Positions 1 through 7,829 of a DNA stretch of 25,138 bases are shown one piece after another (within the stretch, counting starts at the first letter, position 1; each line of letters opens with the position of its first letter). A model generated the notes under the pieces. The model saw only the letters and a program-made list of their open reading frames with translations. It ran no database searches and was not told where the DNA came from. Source of the stretch: Bacillota bacterium. Lineage in GTDB: Bacteria > Bacillota > Clostridia > Lachnospirales > Lachnospiraceae. Where the stretch lies: assembly GCA_023458855.1 (NCBI GenBank), contig JAEWWQ010000359.1, positions 1 through 25,138 on the forward strand. Reading direction: 5' to 3'. Made by a program: the position numbers and the translations under genes.

Positions 1-1
1 T

Positions 2-631
2 CCGGGATATGTAGGATATGAAGAAGGAGGACAGCTCACAGAGGCAGTGCGCCGTAAACCATATGCGGTCGTTCTCTTTGATGAGATAGAAAAAGCACAT
101 CCGGATGTATTTAATGTTTTGCTGCAGGTATTAGATGATGGACGTATTACAGATTCCCAGGGAAGAACCATAGATTTCAAAAATACCATTTTGATCATGA
201 CCTCTAATATCGGCGCTCACTATTTACTGGAAGGAATTGAAGAAAATGGTACCATTAAAGCTGAGGCCGAGAAGCTGGTGATGGAAGATCTTCAGAATCA
301 TTTCAGACCGGAATTTTTGAATCGTCTGGATGAAACAGTTCTTTTTAAGCCGCTGACAAAAAATAATATCGGTGGAATTATTAAATTGATCATTGCCGAT
401 CTTAACCGGCGTCTTGCAGACAGGGAGCTGACAATCCGCCTGACAGATGCAGCGGAAGACTATATCGTAGAGAATGCATATGATCCCGTATATGGTGCAA
501 GACCTTTGAAACGATATATTCAGAAATATGTTGAGACAAGTGCTGCAAGGTTGATCCTGCAGGATAAGGTGGCTGCTAACGATACGATTACCATTGATGT
601 AGAACGGGGAGAGTTGATTGCAAGAATCTGA
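2..631 (+). CDS. clpB: ClpB disaggregase, C-terminal part (5' end outside window)
   Basis: This is the last ~209 residues of the Hsp100 chaperone ClpB, a cytoplasmic AAA+ ring that threads aggregated proteins together with DnaK. The reading frame is open from base 2, so the gene starts upstream of the window. Visible in order are the pore-loop segment GYVGYEEGG, the second-domain Walker B VVLFDEIEKAH, sensor 1 MTSNIG, the arginine-finger region FRPEFLNRLDE and the sensor 2 motif GARPLKR. Family proteins are ~860 residues, so about three quarters is missing to the left. The end is normal, with no protease-binding loop visible in this part. ClpA/ClpC are the alternatives, but the EEGGQLTEAVRRKPY wording fits ClpB. 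No hairpin terminator was found after the stop. Confidence 0.93.
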   Translation, partial: PGYVGYEEGGQLTEAVRRKPYAVVLFDEIEKAHPDVFNVLLQVLDDGRITDSQGRTIDFKNTILIMTSNIGAHYLLEGIEENGTIKAEAEKLVMEDLQNHFRPEFLNRLDETVLFKPLTKNNIGGIIKLIIADLNRRLADRELTIRLTDAAEDYIVENAYDPVYGARPLKRYIQKYVETSAARLILQDKVAANDTITIDVERGELIARI

Positions 632-756
632 GATACAATATCTTAAGCGCGCAGACAATGACTAGCATTTTTCTAAAAAATAATATATACTGAAAGTATC
701 GAATCACAAAATATGGATATTTTGGTTCCAATAAGTATGAATTATGGGGGAATGTA

Positions 757-1077
757 ATGAAGCAAATTTTGGAAGTAAGCAGAATGGAGATACTTATTTC
801 AATCGCAGTATGTACGTTATTGTCTGTGTGCTTTGGATTTGGACAGGCATCGGCAGCTGAAGGAAATGTGAGCACTTATCGTATCGATGTGGTAACGGAC
901 GCAGTTGCAGAAGCCAATGATTATATGCAGACTGTAATCTATGTGGCAGCGGTATGTGTTTTTTCCGTATGCCTCGTGATTATTATGCTGGCCGGAAAAG
1001 ACCAAAAGAGAAAAAAGATAACACATAAGGATGTGACCGGACAAATCCGTGATGTTTATGTAGATAATAAATCATAA
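757..1077 (+). CDS. Small membrane protein of unknown function, 106 aa
   Basis: I do not recognise a family. The N-terminus has a hydrophobic stretch at residues 11-28 followed by QASAAEG, which could be a signal peptidase site or the end of a first membrane helix. A second clear membrane segment runs from about 58 to 80, followed by a strongly basic stretch (KDQKRKK) and a hydrophilic tail. This predicts a short extracytoplasmic loop of ~30 residues and a cytoplasmic C-terminus. The start is supported by GGGGGA seven bases upstream. It lies 52 bases before the DUF4250 gene and may be co-transcribed with the ASKHA gene downstream. No promoter was identified with confidence in the 125 bases before it. 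Confidence 0.7.
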   Translation: MKQILEVSRMEILISIAVCTLLSVCFGFGQASAAEGNVSTYRIDVVTDAVAEANDYMQTVIYVAAVCVFSVCLVIIMLAGKDQKRKKITHKDVTGQIRDVYVDNKS

Positions 1078-1129
1078 AAATCCGCTGTTAAAAACAGGGT
1101 AGGATCTAAGAAGAGGAGATGGCAAAGAT

Positions 1130-1303
1130 ATGATTCCAAAGGATCCGGTTATGTTGCTTAGTTTTGTAAATCTCAAATTACGCGATTATTATAATGATCT
1201 TCAGTCAATGTGTGAGGAGCTGTCTGTCTCAGAGCAGGAGATAGTGGATAAACTTGCGGCAATTGATTATCATTATGATAGTGAGAAGAATCAATTTATA
1301 TAG
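1130..1303 (+). CDS. DUF4250 family protein, 57 aa
   Basis: This short gene begins with ATG at 1130 and ends with TAG at 1301-1303. The product begins MIPKDPVMLLSFVNLKLRD and ends YDSEKNQFI, matching what I know of the DUF4250 family: about 55-60 residues, an N-terminal PKDPVMLLS motif, an acidic middle helix and a YDxExNQF ending. The function of the family is unknown. The middle (residues 28-45) resembles a small helix-turn-helix-like segment, but that is not evidence of DNA binding. An AGAGGAG site lies about 12 bases upstream, a slightly long spacing. An ATG at 1119 hits a stop after four codons, so 1130 is the only sensible start. It sits 28 bases before the ASKHA gene and is probably co-transcribed with it. 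Confidence 0.85.
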   Translation: MIPKDPVMLLSFVNLKLRDYYNDLQSMCEELSVSEQEIVDKLAAIDYHYDSEKNQFI

Positions 1304-1331
1304 CAATCTTAAGTAAAAAGAGGACAACGAT

Positions 1332-2840
1332 ATGCCGGTCAGGGTAACTGTAAAAGGCGCAGGAGAAGACAAGGTTTATGTTCTGTCACCGGGAGAAAGC
1401 ATATTTGAACTGCTAATGAGACAAGAAAATATTTTCTTGTCTTTTTGTGGTGGAAAAGGGTTATGCGGAAGATGCAGAATTCAGTTTGTCGGACAGGCAC
1501 CATTGCCAAAAGCGGAGGAACGGCGTTTTATCTTGCCGGACGAATTACGCGCCGGAATGCGCCTTGCCTGTCTGGCAAGACCGAATGCGGATTGCAGTAT
1601 TATACTGGCCTTTCCAGAAGAGAAAAAAAGAGATATTATAACGATTTATGACAATACGTACGTAAATGGAAGGATACAGAAAGAGGAAAATTCTAAGATA
1701 CAGGAAGAAGGTAAAAAGAAACTGCAGAATAAACAAATTGTAGCAATCGATCTGGGAACAACAACGATTGCCATGCAGCTTCTGGATGCCTGGAGCGGCC
1801 GTATCCTGAAGGAGAGCAGGTTTTTGAATCCGCAGCGTAAATGGGGACCGGATGTAATATCACGTATGGAAGCCAGCATAAGCGGAGAACGGAAAAACAT
1901 GCAGCAGGTAACAGTAAAGGTATTAGAAGAAGAAATACGAAAACTGACAACAGATACGGATGTTCTAATAGCAATCGCAGGAAACACGGTGATGGAGCAT
2001 ATTCTTAATGGATTTGATGTGACAGGAATGTCAGTATATCCATTCACACCGATACAGTTAAACCAGATGGAACTTGACATCGGCGCTTATCATGCTATCT
2101 TACTGCCTGGTATATCCAGCTTTGTCGGAGCTGATATCACAGCGGGTATTTATGCGCTTGGAATGCAGAATTCGGAAGAGATAAATCTGCTGCTCGATCT
2201 GGGAACCAATGGAGAGATGGTACTTGGAAATAGAAGCCGGATGATTGCAACAGCTACGGCAGCAGGACCAGCTTTTGATGGGGGAACGCTGTCAGAAGTA
2301 GCCGGAAGCGATATGATAACAGTGACGGCACAACTATTGGAGGAAGGGATCCTGGACGAGACAGGATTATTTAAGGAACCCTATTTCCGGCAAGGTTATC
2401 AGGTACAGAAAGCGTGTATATACCAACAGGATATCCGCAATTTGCAGATGGCTAAGGCAGCTGTAAAAACAGGAATCATGATGCTGCAGGAGCAATTTGG
2501 TATCACCTTTGCACAGATTGCACATGTCTATCTGGCAGGTGGATTTGGATATCATCTGGATGTTGCAAAAGCGAATCGGATCGGGATGATTCCAAAGGAA
2601 CTTCAGGGGAAGGTAATTGCAGTGGGGAATACTTCTCTGCTGGGGGCTTATTTATATGCCAGGGAACAATTAAAACAGAAGGAAAAGGATAGGCCGATAT
2701 CAGATATACAGATTAATGAAGTAGAATCCATGCGCCGATGTATGAAAGTGCTTAATCTTGCGACACAAGCCTCTTTCGAAGAAAGATATCTGGGAGCAAT
2801 GAATTTTGATAACCAGCATGCATATATTTACAGTAAGTAA
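1332..2840 (+). CDS. [2Fe-2S] and ASKHA-domain protein (DUF4445/RACo-like reductive activator)
   Basis: The N-terminal ~95 residues form a ferredoxin-like domain with Cys39, Cys45, Cys48 and Cys80 (CGGKGLCGRC then LACLA) as likely [2Fe-2S] ligands. After a charged linker (~95-133), an ASKHA ATPase domain follows: phosphate-1 loop AIDLGTTTIA (139-147), GNTVMEH (217-223), phosphate-2 loop LDLGTNGE (288-295), adenosine motif LAGGFG (401-406) and GNTSLLGA (432-439). Family knowledge: such proteins, for example RACo, use ATP and an electron to reactivate Co(II) corrinoid proteins in methyl transfer. At 502 residues it is shorter than classical RACo (~640). No corrinoid protein or methyltransferase gene lies nearby, so the partner is unknown. 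AGGA sits ~8 bases before the ATG. Confidence 0.85.
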   Translation: MPVRVTVKGAGEDKVYVLSPGESIFELLMRQENIFLSFCGGKGLCGRCRIQFVGQAPLPKAEERRFILPDELRAGMRLACLARPNADCSIILAFPEEKKRDIITIYDNTYVNGRIQKEENSKIQEEGKKKLQNKQIVAIDLGTTTIAMQLLDAWSGRILKESRFLNPQRKWGPDVISRMEASISGERKNMQQVTVKVLEEEIRKLTTDTDVLIAIAGNTVMEHILNGFDVTGMSVYPFTPIQLNQMELDIGAYHAILLPGISSFVGADITAGIYALGMQNSEEINLLLDLGTNGEMVLGNRSRMIATATAAGPAFDGGTLSEVAGSDMITVTAQLLEEGILDETGLFKEPYFRQGYQVQKACIYQQDIRNLQMAKAAVKTGIMMLQEQFGITFAQIAHVYLAGGFGYHLDVAKANRIGMIPKELQGKVIAVGNTSLLGAYLYAREQLKQKEKDRPISDIQINEVESMRRCMKVLNLATQASFEERYLGAMNFDNQHAYIYSK

Positions 2841-2857
2841 ATAGGTGAGGCAGTTGG

Positions 2858-3559
2858 ATGAAAAAGTTACAACGCAGAATATTTATCCTGGCAGCCATGA
2901 ATATCGTAATGATCTGCATGTGCTATATGAAATATAGGGAAACGAGCATGACTACAAAAATGATAGAAGATAGTGTGGAAGCAGAAACCAAAATTACGGA
3001 AAACAAAGGAAAGATAGCAATTACTTTTGATGATGGTCCCATTCCAGGGTATACTGAAAAATTACTGGACGGACTGCAAAAAAGAAAAGTAAGAGCTACT
3101 TTTTTTGTGACAGGAAAGCATGCAGCAGAATCTCCGGAACTGATAAAAAGAATGCAGGAGGAAGGGCATTTGATTGGTAATCACACCTATTCCCATCTAC
3201 AGCTGACAAAGAAAAATGAAAAAGAATTTATAGAGGAAATAAAGGAGACAAATGCAGTCATCAAGGAAATTACTGGGGAAACTACTACTTACGTAAGACC
3301 GCCGTATGGATTATGGAATAAGAGATGTGATGAAGAATTAAGTATGTTTCCGGTTCTGTGGACAGTTGATCCCCGTGACTGGTGTACTTCGAATGCGGAC
3401 AAAATAGTCTGCAGGGTGGTGGGCAAAGTGCAGGAGAATGATATCATTCTTATGCATGACGGTTATGATCCCTCCGTTCTGGCAGCATTGGAAATCATTG
3501 ATACATTACAAGAACAGGGATATGAATTCGTGACTGTGGATGAGATACTATTTGATTAG
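2858..3559 (+). CDS. Membrane-anchored polysaccharide deacetylase (NodB domain)
   Basis: A short basic start (MKKLQRR) and a hydrophobic segment (residues 8-24) predict an N-terminal signal anchor, placing the catalytic domain outside the membrane. The NodB fold motifs are all present: TFDDGP (56-61, catalytic base and metal Asp), HTYSH (109-113, metal His), RPPYG (147-151), VDPRDW (170-175) and LMHD (198-201). Family members (carbohydrate esterase 4) remove N-acetyl groups from peptidoglycan GlcNAc/MurNAc or chitin-like sugars, with a divalent metal. The length of 233 residues is a minimal single-domain enzyme. The gene follows the ASKHA gene by 17 bases with an AGGTGAGG ribosome binding site. 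The substrate is inferred to be peptidoglycan, not shown. Confidence 0.9.
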   Translation: MKKLQRRIFILAAMNIVMICMCYMKYRETSMTTKMIEDSVEAETKITENKGKIAITFDDGPIPGYTEKLLDGLQKRKVRATFFVTGKHAAESPELIKRMQEEGHLIGNHTYSHLQLTKKNEKEFIEEIKETNAVIKEITGETTTYVRPPYGLWNKRCDEELSMFPVLWTVDPRDWCTSNADKIVCRVVGKVQENDIILMHDGYDPSVLAALEIIDTLQEQGYEFVTVDEILFD

Positions 3560-3565
3560 CCATGA

Positions 3566-3594
3566 TTGTTGCCTGAATTGAAATATGTTAGAAT
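3566..3594 (+). promoter_or_regulatory. Sigma-A-like promoter for rarA
   Basis: TTGTTG (3566-3571), a 17-base spacer and TAGAAT (3589-3594), with a TG one base upstream of the -10 (extended -10). It lies in the ~100-base gap between the deacetylase and rarA and would give a leader of about 60 bases. Matched by eye only. Confidence 0.5.
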
Positions 3595-3660
3595 CTAAAG
3601 AAAGATTTATAAAGTTTTGCGATAAACAAATGTTTATAGGAAAGCGATAGGACGGGTAAA

Positions 3661-5004
3661 ATGGATATTTTTGAGTATATGCGAAATAATAATATGGAAA
3701 AAGAATCTCCTCTGGCAGCAAGGTTAAGACCAACAACGCTGGAAGAAGTGGTGGGGCAGCAGCATATTATTGGAAAAGACAAATTATTATATCGTGCCAT
3801 CAAAGCGGATAAGATAAGTTCAATTATCTTCTACGGTCCTCCTGGGACCGGGAAAACCACGCTTGCAAAAGTGATTGCACATACCACCAGTGCTGAATTC
3901 AAACAGATCAATGCAACGATTGCAGGTAAGAAGGATATGGAGACTGTTGTCGAGGAGGCAAAAAACCTGCAGGGCATGTATGGAAAGAAGACAATTCTCT
4001 TTATCGACGAGATTCACAGATTCAATAAAGGACAGCAGGATTATCTGCTTCCTTTTGTAGAAGATGGGACGATTATCCTTATCGGAGCAACAACAGAGAA
4101 CCCATATTTTGAAGTAAATGGAGCGCTGATATCGCGTTCGATTGTATTTGAATTGAAGCCTTTGGAGAAAGAAGATATCAAGGAGTTATTGCATCGTGCT
4201 GTTTATGATAAGGTAAAAGGAATGGGTGCATATGATGCTGTAATTGACGATGATGCCATGGAATTTCTGGCAGAGATAGCTGGCGGTGATGCAAGACATG
4301 CATTAAATGCAATAGAACTTGGTATCATGACAACTAAGCGAAGTGAAGACGGACAGATTCATATTACCATGGATGTGGCAAGTGAGTGTATACAGAAGCG
4401 GGTAGTCAGATATGATAAAACAGGAGACAATCATTATGATACGATATCTGCATTTATTAAAAGCATGAGGGGATCGGATCCGGATGCAGCCCTTTATTAT
4501 CTTGCAAAAATGCTATATGCCGGAGAAAGTGTCACTTTTATAGCCAGAAGAATCATGATATGTGCCGCTGAGGATGTTGGGAATGCAGATCCGATGGCAC
4601 TTACTGTTGCCGTATCGGCAGCCCAGGCTGTGGAGAGAATAGGAATGCCTGAATCGCAGATCATCTTGTCACAGGCGGTGTCCTATGTAGCTTGTGCCCC
4701 TAAGAGCAATGCGGCAGTAGTGGGAATCGGAAAAGCGATGGAAACAGTAAAAGAAACAGGGAATCTGAAGATTCCGCCGCATCTTCAGGATGCGCATTAT
4801 AAAGGAGCAGCAAAATTGGGACACGGAACGGGATATAAGTATGCCCATGATTATCCGAATCACTATGTGAAACAGCAGTATCTTCCTTATGAATTAAGCG
4901 GGAAGGAATTCTATACACCAAGCGGAAATGGTTATGAAAAAAAGATACGTGAGCATATGAAGATGTTGAAGGAGAGTGCGGTACAAGCCGAGACTAAAAA
5001 GTAA
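3661..5004 (+). CDS. rarA: Replication-associated recombination AAA+ ATPase RarA (MgsA)
   Basis: RarA/MgsA (Mgs1/WRNIP1 family) is a clamp-loader-like AAA+ ATPase that acts at stalled replication forks and gaps. Visible are the family start PLAARLRPTTLEEVVGQQH, Walker A GPPGTGKT (59-66), Walker B LFIDEIHRFNK (113-123), sensor 1 GATTENP (142-148), and GGDARHALN in the sensor 2/lid region. The C-terminal half carries the typical tetramerisation region, ending near the family's conserved YLP motif (QQYLPYEL). The 447 residues match the usual length. An AGGACGGG sequence precedes the ATG. The phosphatase gene follows after 3 bases, so the two are probably translated from one message. Confidence 0.95.
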   Translation: MDIFEYMRNNNMEKESPLAARLRPTTLEEVVGQQHIIGKDKLLYRAIKADKISSIIFYGPPGTGKTTLAKVIAHTTSAEFKQINATIAGKKDMETVVEEAKNLQGMYGKKTILFIDEIHRFNKGQQDYLLPFVEDGTIILIGATTENPYFEVNGALISRSIVFELKPLEKEDIKELLHRAVYDKVKGMGAYDAVIDDDAMEFLAEIAGGDARHALNAIELGIMTTKRSEDGQIHITMDVASECIQKRVVRYDKTGDNHYDTISAFIKSMRGSDPDAALYYLAKMLYAGESVTFIARRIMICAAEDVGNADPMALTVAVSAAQAVERIGMPESQIILSQAVSYVACAPKSNAAVVGIGKAMETVKETGNLKIPPHLQDAHYKGAAKLGHGTGYKYAHDYPNHYVKQQYLPYELSGKEFYTPSGNGYEKKIREHMKMLKESAVQAETKK

Positions 5005-5007
5005 GGA

Positions 5008-6324
5008 ATGGGAGAGGAACAGAAGCATAATATGAAAACTCCTAAGAGAATAGTCATCATCTCATTAGATACGATGGGAAACAAAGATTTGCCATTCATG
5101 AACAGCCTGCCTAACTTTCATAAGATTATGTGTAAAGCGGCTATGTGTACACAGGTAGTAAGCGTGTATCCTTCCATTACCTATCCGGCACATACATCTA
5201 TTATTACAGGCAGAGTACCGAAGAATCACGGAGTGATCAACAACACACTTTTCCAGCCGGGCAGGATATCTCCGGATTGGATGTGGAAGAGAAAATATAT
5301 TAGAGGAACCACTTTGTATGACGAGGCAATCAGGCAGGGATGGCGTGTCGCATCTTTGCTATGGCCGGTTACGGCAAAGAGCAGGATTCAATATAATCTT
5401 CCGGAAATCTTTGCAAACAGGCCTTGGCAGAATCAGATTATCGTATCGGCGATGAATGGTACTTTAAGATATGAATTGGAGCTGAATAGAAAATTTGGTA
5501 ATTTGCGGGATGGAATCAGACAGCCGGCACTTGATAATTTCGTACATGCATCAGCATTGCATACAATAGACAAATATCGCCCGGATATGCTGTTGATTCA
5601 TCTGACAGATGTAGATACGAATCGGCATATCTACGGGGTAAGGCATCCAAAAGCAGAAGAGGCAATCCGAAGACATGACGAAAGGCTTGGAGACATCTTA
5701 GAACATCTTGAAAAACTGGGAAATATCGAAGATACTACAATTGTATTACTTGGAGATCACTATCAGAAGGATACCTCTGTAGCAGTGTATCTGAATCATT
5801 TGCTCAGGGAAAAGGGACTCCTTATGACAAAAGGGAAAAGAATCGTACAATATCAGGTAATTGCAAAAAATTGTGATGGCTCCTGTTACCTTTACAAAAA
5901 TCCTGATTGCATGGGAAATCAGGAAGTGGGACGTAAACTGAAAGAGATATTAAAAATGATAGCAGAAGAAGAACAGTATGGGGCGGCCCGTATATATTCT
6001 TCGGAGGAAGCAGGAAAAATGGGTGCAGATGACACTTGCGCTGCAATGATTGAAGCAAGAGAAGGATATTATTACCTGGATGAGTTTGATGTAATGTCTG
6101 CAAGCGTTGATCATGTAAAGCATGGAAAAATGAAAGCGACACATGGGTATTTGCCGGATCAGTCAGATTATCGGACGTTTTTCATGATGATGGGTTGCGG
6201 CGTCAGTGAGGGTGCCCGCATTGAAAGAATGCACCTTTGGGATGAAGGTGCAACTCTTGCAAGATTATTGAATCTGGATCTGGGGCAGATTGATGGAAAG
6301 GTAGTCGAAGCTTTTTTAGAATAG
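5008..6324 (+). CDS. Alkaline phosphatase superfamily protein, nucleotide pyrophosphatase/phosphodiesterase-like
   Basis: The protein has the metal and nucleophile signature of the type I phosphodiesterase / nucleotide pyrophosphatase family. Asp21 lies in IISLDTMG, YPSITYPAH (54-62) has Thr58 in the nucleophile position, HLTDVDTNRHIYG gives Asp203 and His207, LLGDHYQ gives Asp250-His251, and KATHGYLPD supplies the last His. Relatives hydrolyse nucleotide or lipid phosphodiesters using two zinc ions. There is no signal peptide, so this one is probably cytoplasmic, unlike eukaryotic NPPs. The start at 5008 has AAGGA close upstream, but an ATG at 5032 with GAGAGG before it is also possible. The 3' end overlaps the convergent DUF4364 gene by 9 bases. 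Confidence 0.85.
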   Translation: MGEEQKHNMKTPKRIVIISLDTMGNKDLPFMNSLPNFHKIMCKAAMCTQVVSVYPSITYPAHTSIITGRVPKNHGVINNTLFQPGRISPDWMWKRKYIRGTTLYDEAIRQGWRVASLLWPVTAKSRIQYNLPEIFANRPWQNQIIVSAMNGTLRYELELNRKFGNLRDGIRQPALDNFVHASALHTIDKYRPDMLLIHLTDVDTNRHIYGVRHPKAEEAIRRHDERLGDILEHLEKLGNIEDTTIVLLGDHYQKDTSVAVYLNHLLREKGLLMTKGKRIVQYQVIAKNCDGSCYLYKNPDCMGNQEVGRKLKEILKMIAEEEQYGAARIYSSEEAGKMGADDTCAAMIEAREGYYYLDEFDVMSASVDHVKHGKMKATHGYLPDQSDYRTFFMMMGCGVSEGARIERMHLWDEGATLARLLNLDLGQIDGKVVEAFLE

Positions 6325-6831
6325 CTGTTGTGTCAGATATTTATAGATGGCCTGGTTCTTTTTGGACCAGTTTTCACAAATAGAGGATGCCATTTCTTCC
6401 AAAGGGACGGAAAGCTTAATATCCACTAAAGTGATTTCTTTATCTTTTGCAACCAGGTGTGCCTCAAACTCTCCGCTCGTAGACTTATAGTAATCAGAGA
6501 GTACAGATACTTCATTGCGCAGTTCCAGTTCATTTTCTCTTAGATAGGTGTCAATATCAGCCTTAATAGCGTCACTTAACCTGTTCTGAAAGAAAGTAAG
6601 TGTATTTTTTCCTTCATCCGTAACCGATAAGTGTGTTCGGTTACGGATGGTTTTTGCAATAATGAGATTGGTATCAATTAATTCGGCGATGACCTGTTGC
6701 AAAGTAAGGTAGTTTGTATATTCTTTTTCCAAAAGAAAGTTATCTACCTGTGTTTTGGTCATTGGAAAATTGACGCGGCCAAGCATATAGAGAACGATTA
6801 ATTTATAAATTGTGATTGCATCTTGAATCAT
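6316..6831 (-). CDS. DUF4364 family protein
   Basis: 171 residues beginning MIQDAITIYKLIVLYML. The order of N-terminal helices, then a segment resembling a winged helix (MTKTQVDNFLLEKEYTNYLT, then a second helix and SVTDEGKNTL), then a C-terminal part with a beta-rich patch (EAHLVAKDKEITLVDIKLS), matches the Clostridial DUF4364 family, which is presumed to be a winged-helix protein of unknown target. I chose the ATG at 6831 because AAGGAAG lies exactly 8 bases upstream. A GTG three codons earlier overlaps that site. It overlaps the end of the radical SAM gene by 29 bases, so the two are likely translationally coupled. It is the last gene of the minus-strand unit. Confidence 0.85.
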   Translation of the reverse strand: MIQDAITIYKLIVLYMLGRVNFPMTKTQVDNFLLEKEYTNYLTLQQVIAELIDTNLIIAKTIRNRTHLSVTDEGKNTLTFFQNRLSDAIKADIDTYLRENELELRNEVSVLSDYYKSTSGEFEAHLVAKDKEITLVDIKLSVPLEEMASSICENWSKKNQAIYKYLTQQLF

Positions 6832-7825
6832 AATAAACACTTCCTTGCCATATATTTCTAAATTTCATTTCTTGATGAAGGGTATTCAATACCTTCCTTT
6901 TATCGCTGCTCCATAATGGAGACAGGAGCAGATTCTTAGGACCATCCCCGGTAAGCCGATGAATGATTATATCAGGGGACAAAATCGCCAGGCTGGAGAT
7001 CACAAGGTCAATATAACTATCCATAGACAAAACGGAAAAAGTATGTTTCTGATAATCAATAGATAGGTCAGTCCCTCTTAATATGTGTAATAATTGTAAT
7101 TTAATGCCTTGAATATCACAGTGATTCAAATAGCTGACAGTATCCAGCATCATAGCACGGGTCTCACCAGGCAGCCCAAGTATGACATGAACGATGACAG
7201 GAATGTCATGTTCATGTAAATGTTGTATGCATGCTTCAAAACAATGTAAGGGATAGCCGCGGCGGATATAAAGGGCTGTGGATTCATGAATTGTCTGAAG
7301 CCCTAATTCGACCCAGATGAATTTAGATGGAAATTCCTGTTTTAAATAATCGAAAAGGATACAGATGTCTTTAGAGATACAGTCTGGTCTGGTGGCAATG
7401 GAAATGCCAATGACAGATGTGTCACTTAAAGCGGCATGAAAGATTTCACGCAGATAATCAAGCGGAGCGTATGTATTGGTATAGGATTGAAAATAGGCAA
7501 TAAAACGACGCCCAACCCGTTTGGGCTTCAATTGCTTTTCCTTGACGGTTCTTCCTGCAAAAAGTTTTTTTCCCCGGGCAATTTGTGCCTGTATCGTGTC
7601 GCCGCTTACCTGGGCAGAACCGGCAGCAAAATCACCGCTTCCACCGGCGCTGCAAAAAATGCAGCCCCGCGTGTCCAAAGTTCCATCCCGGTTAGGGCAG
7701 GTCATACCTGCATCAATTGCTATCTTATATATTTTTTCCCCATAGGTGTTCTTACAGTAAGAATCAAGAGAATAGTAAGGTTTACCATGCCATTCTTCCG
7801 GGTATCCGGTCTTTTTATCTATCAT
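6803..7825 (-). CDS. TIGR01212/YhcC-family radical SAM protein
   Basis: 340 residues. The N-terminal segment YYSLDSYCKNTYGEKIYKI and the iron-sulfur motif TCPNRDGTLDTRGCIFCS (Cys43, Cys55, Cys58, a spacing typical of this family rather than the usual CxxxCxxC) identify the YhcC/TIGR01212 group. Further conserved parts are GDFAAGS, AYFQSYTNTYAPLD, ATRPDC and WVELGLQT, followed by HVILGLPGET. Family members bind a [4Fe-4S] cluster and S-adenosylmethionine; their substrate is not established. The gene begins 4 bases after the malic enzyme stop with no clear Shine-Dalgarno sequence, which suggests coupling to the upstream gene. Its end runs 29 bases into DUF4364. Confidence 0.92.
   Translation of the reverse strand: MIDKKTGYPEEWHGKPYYSLDSYCKNTYGEKIYKIAIDAGMTCPNRDGTLDTRGCIFCSAGGSGDFAAGSAQVSGDTIQAQIARGKKLFAGRTVKEKQLKPKRVGRRFIAYFQSYTNTYAPLDYLREIFHAALSDTSVIGISIATRPDCISKDICILFDYLKQEFPSKFIWVELGLQTIHESTALYIRRGYPLHCFEACIQHLHEHDIPVIVHVILGLPGETRAMMLDTVSYLNHCDIQGIKLQLLHILRGTDLSIDYQKHTFSVLSMDSYIDLVISSLAILSPDIIIHRLTGDGPKNLLLSPLWSSDKRKVLNTLHQEMKFRNIWQGSVYYDSRCNHNL
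6840..6846 (-). promoter_or_regulatory. Ribosome binding site deciding the DUF4364 start
   Basis: AAGGAAG on the minus strand, 8 bases before the ATG at 6831, inside the 3' end of the upstream radical SAM gene. It favours the ATG over the GTG at 6840. Confidence 0.7.
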
Positions 7826-7829
7826 GATT

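Noticed and set aside
1085..1097. CTGTT-AAA-AACAG hairpin after the small membrane protein
   Set aside because: The stem is only 5 bp and no T-run follows, so it is not a credible terminator.
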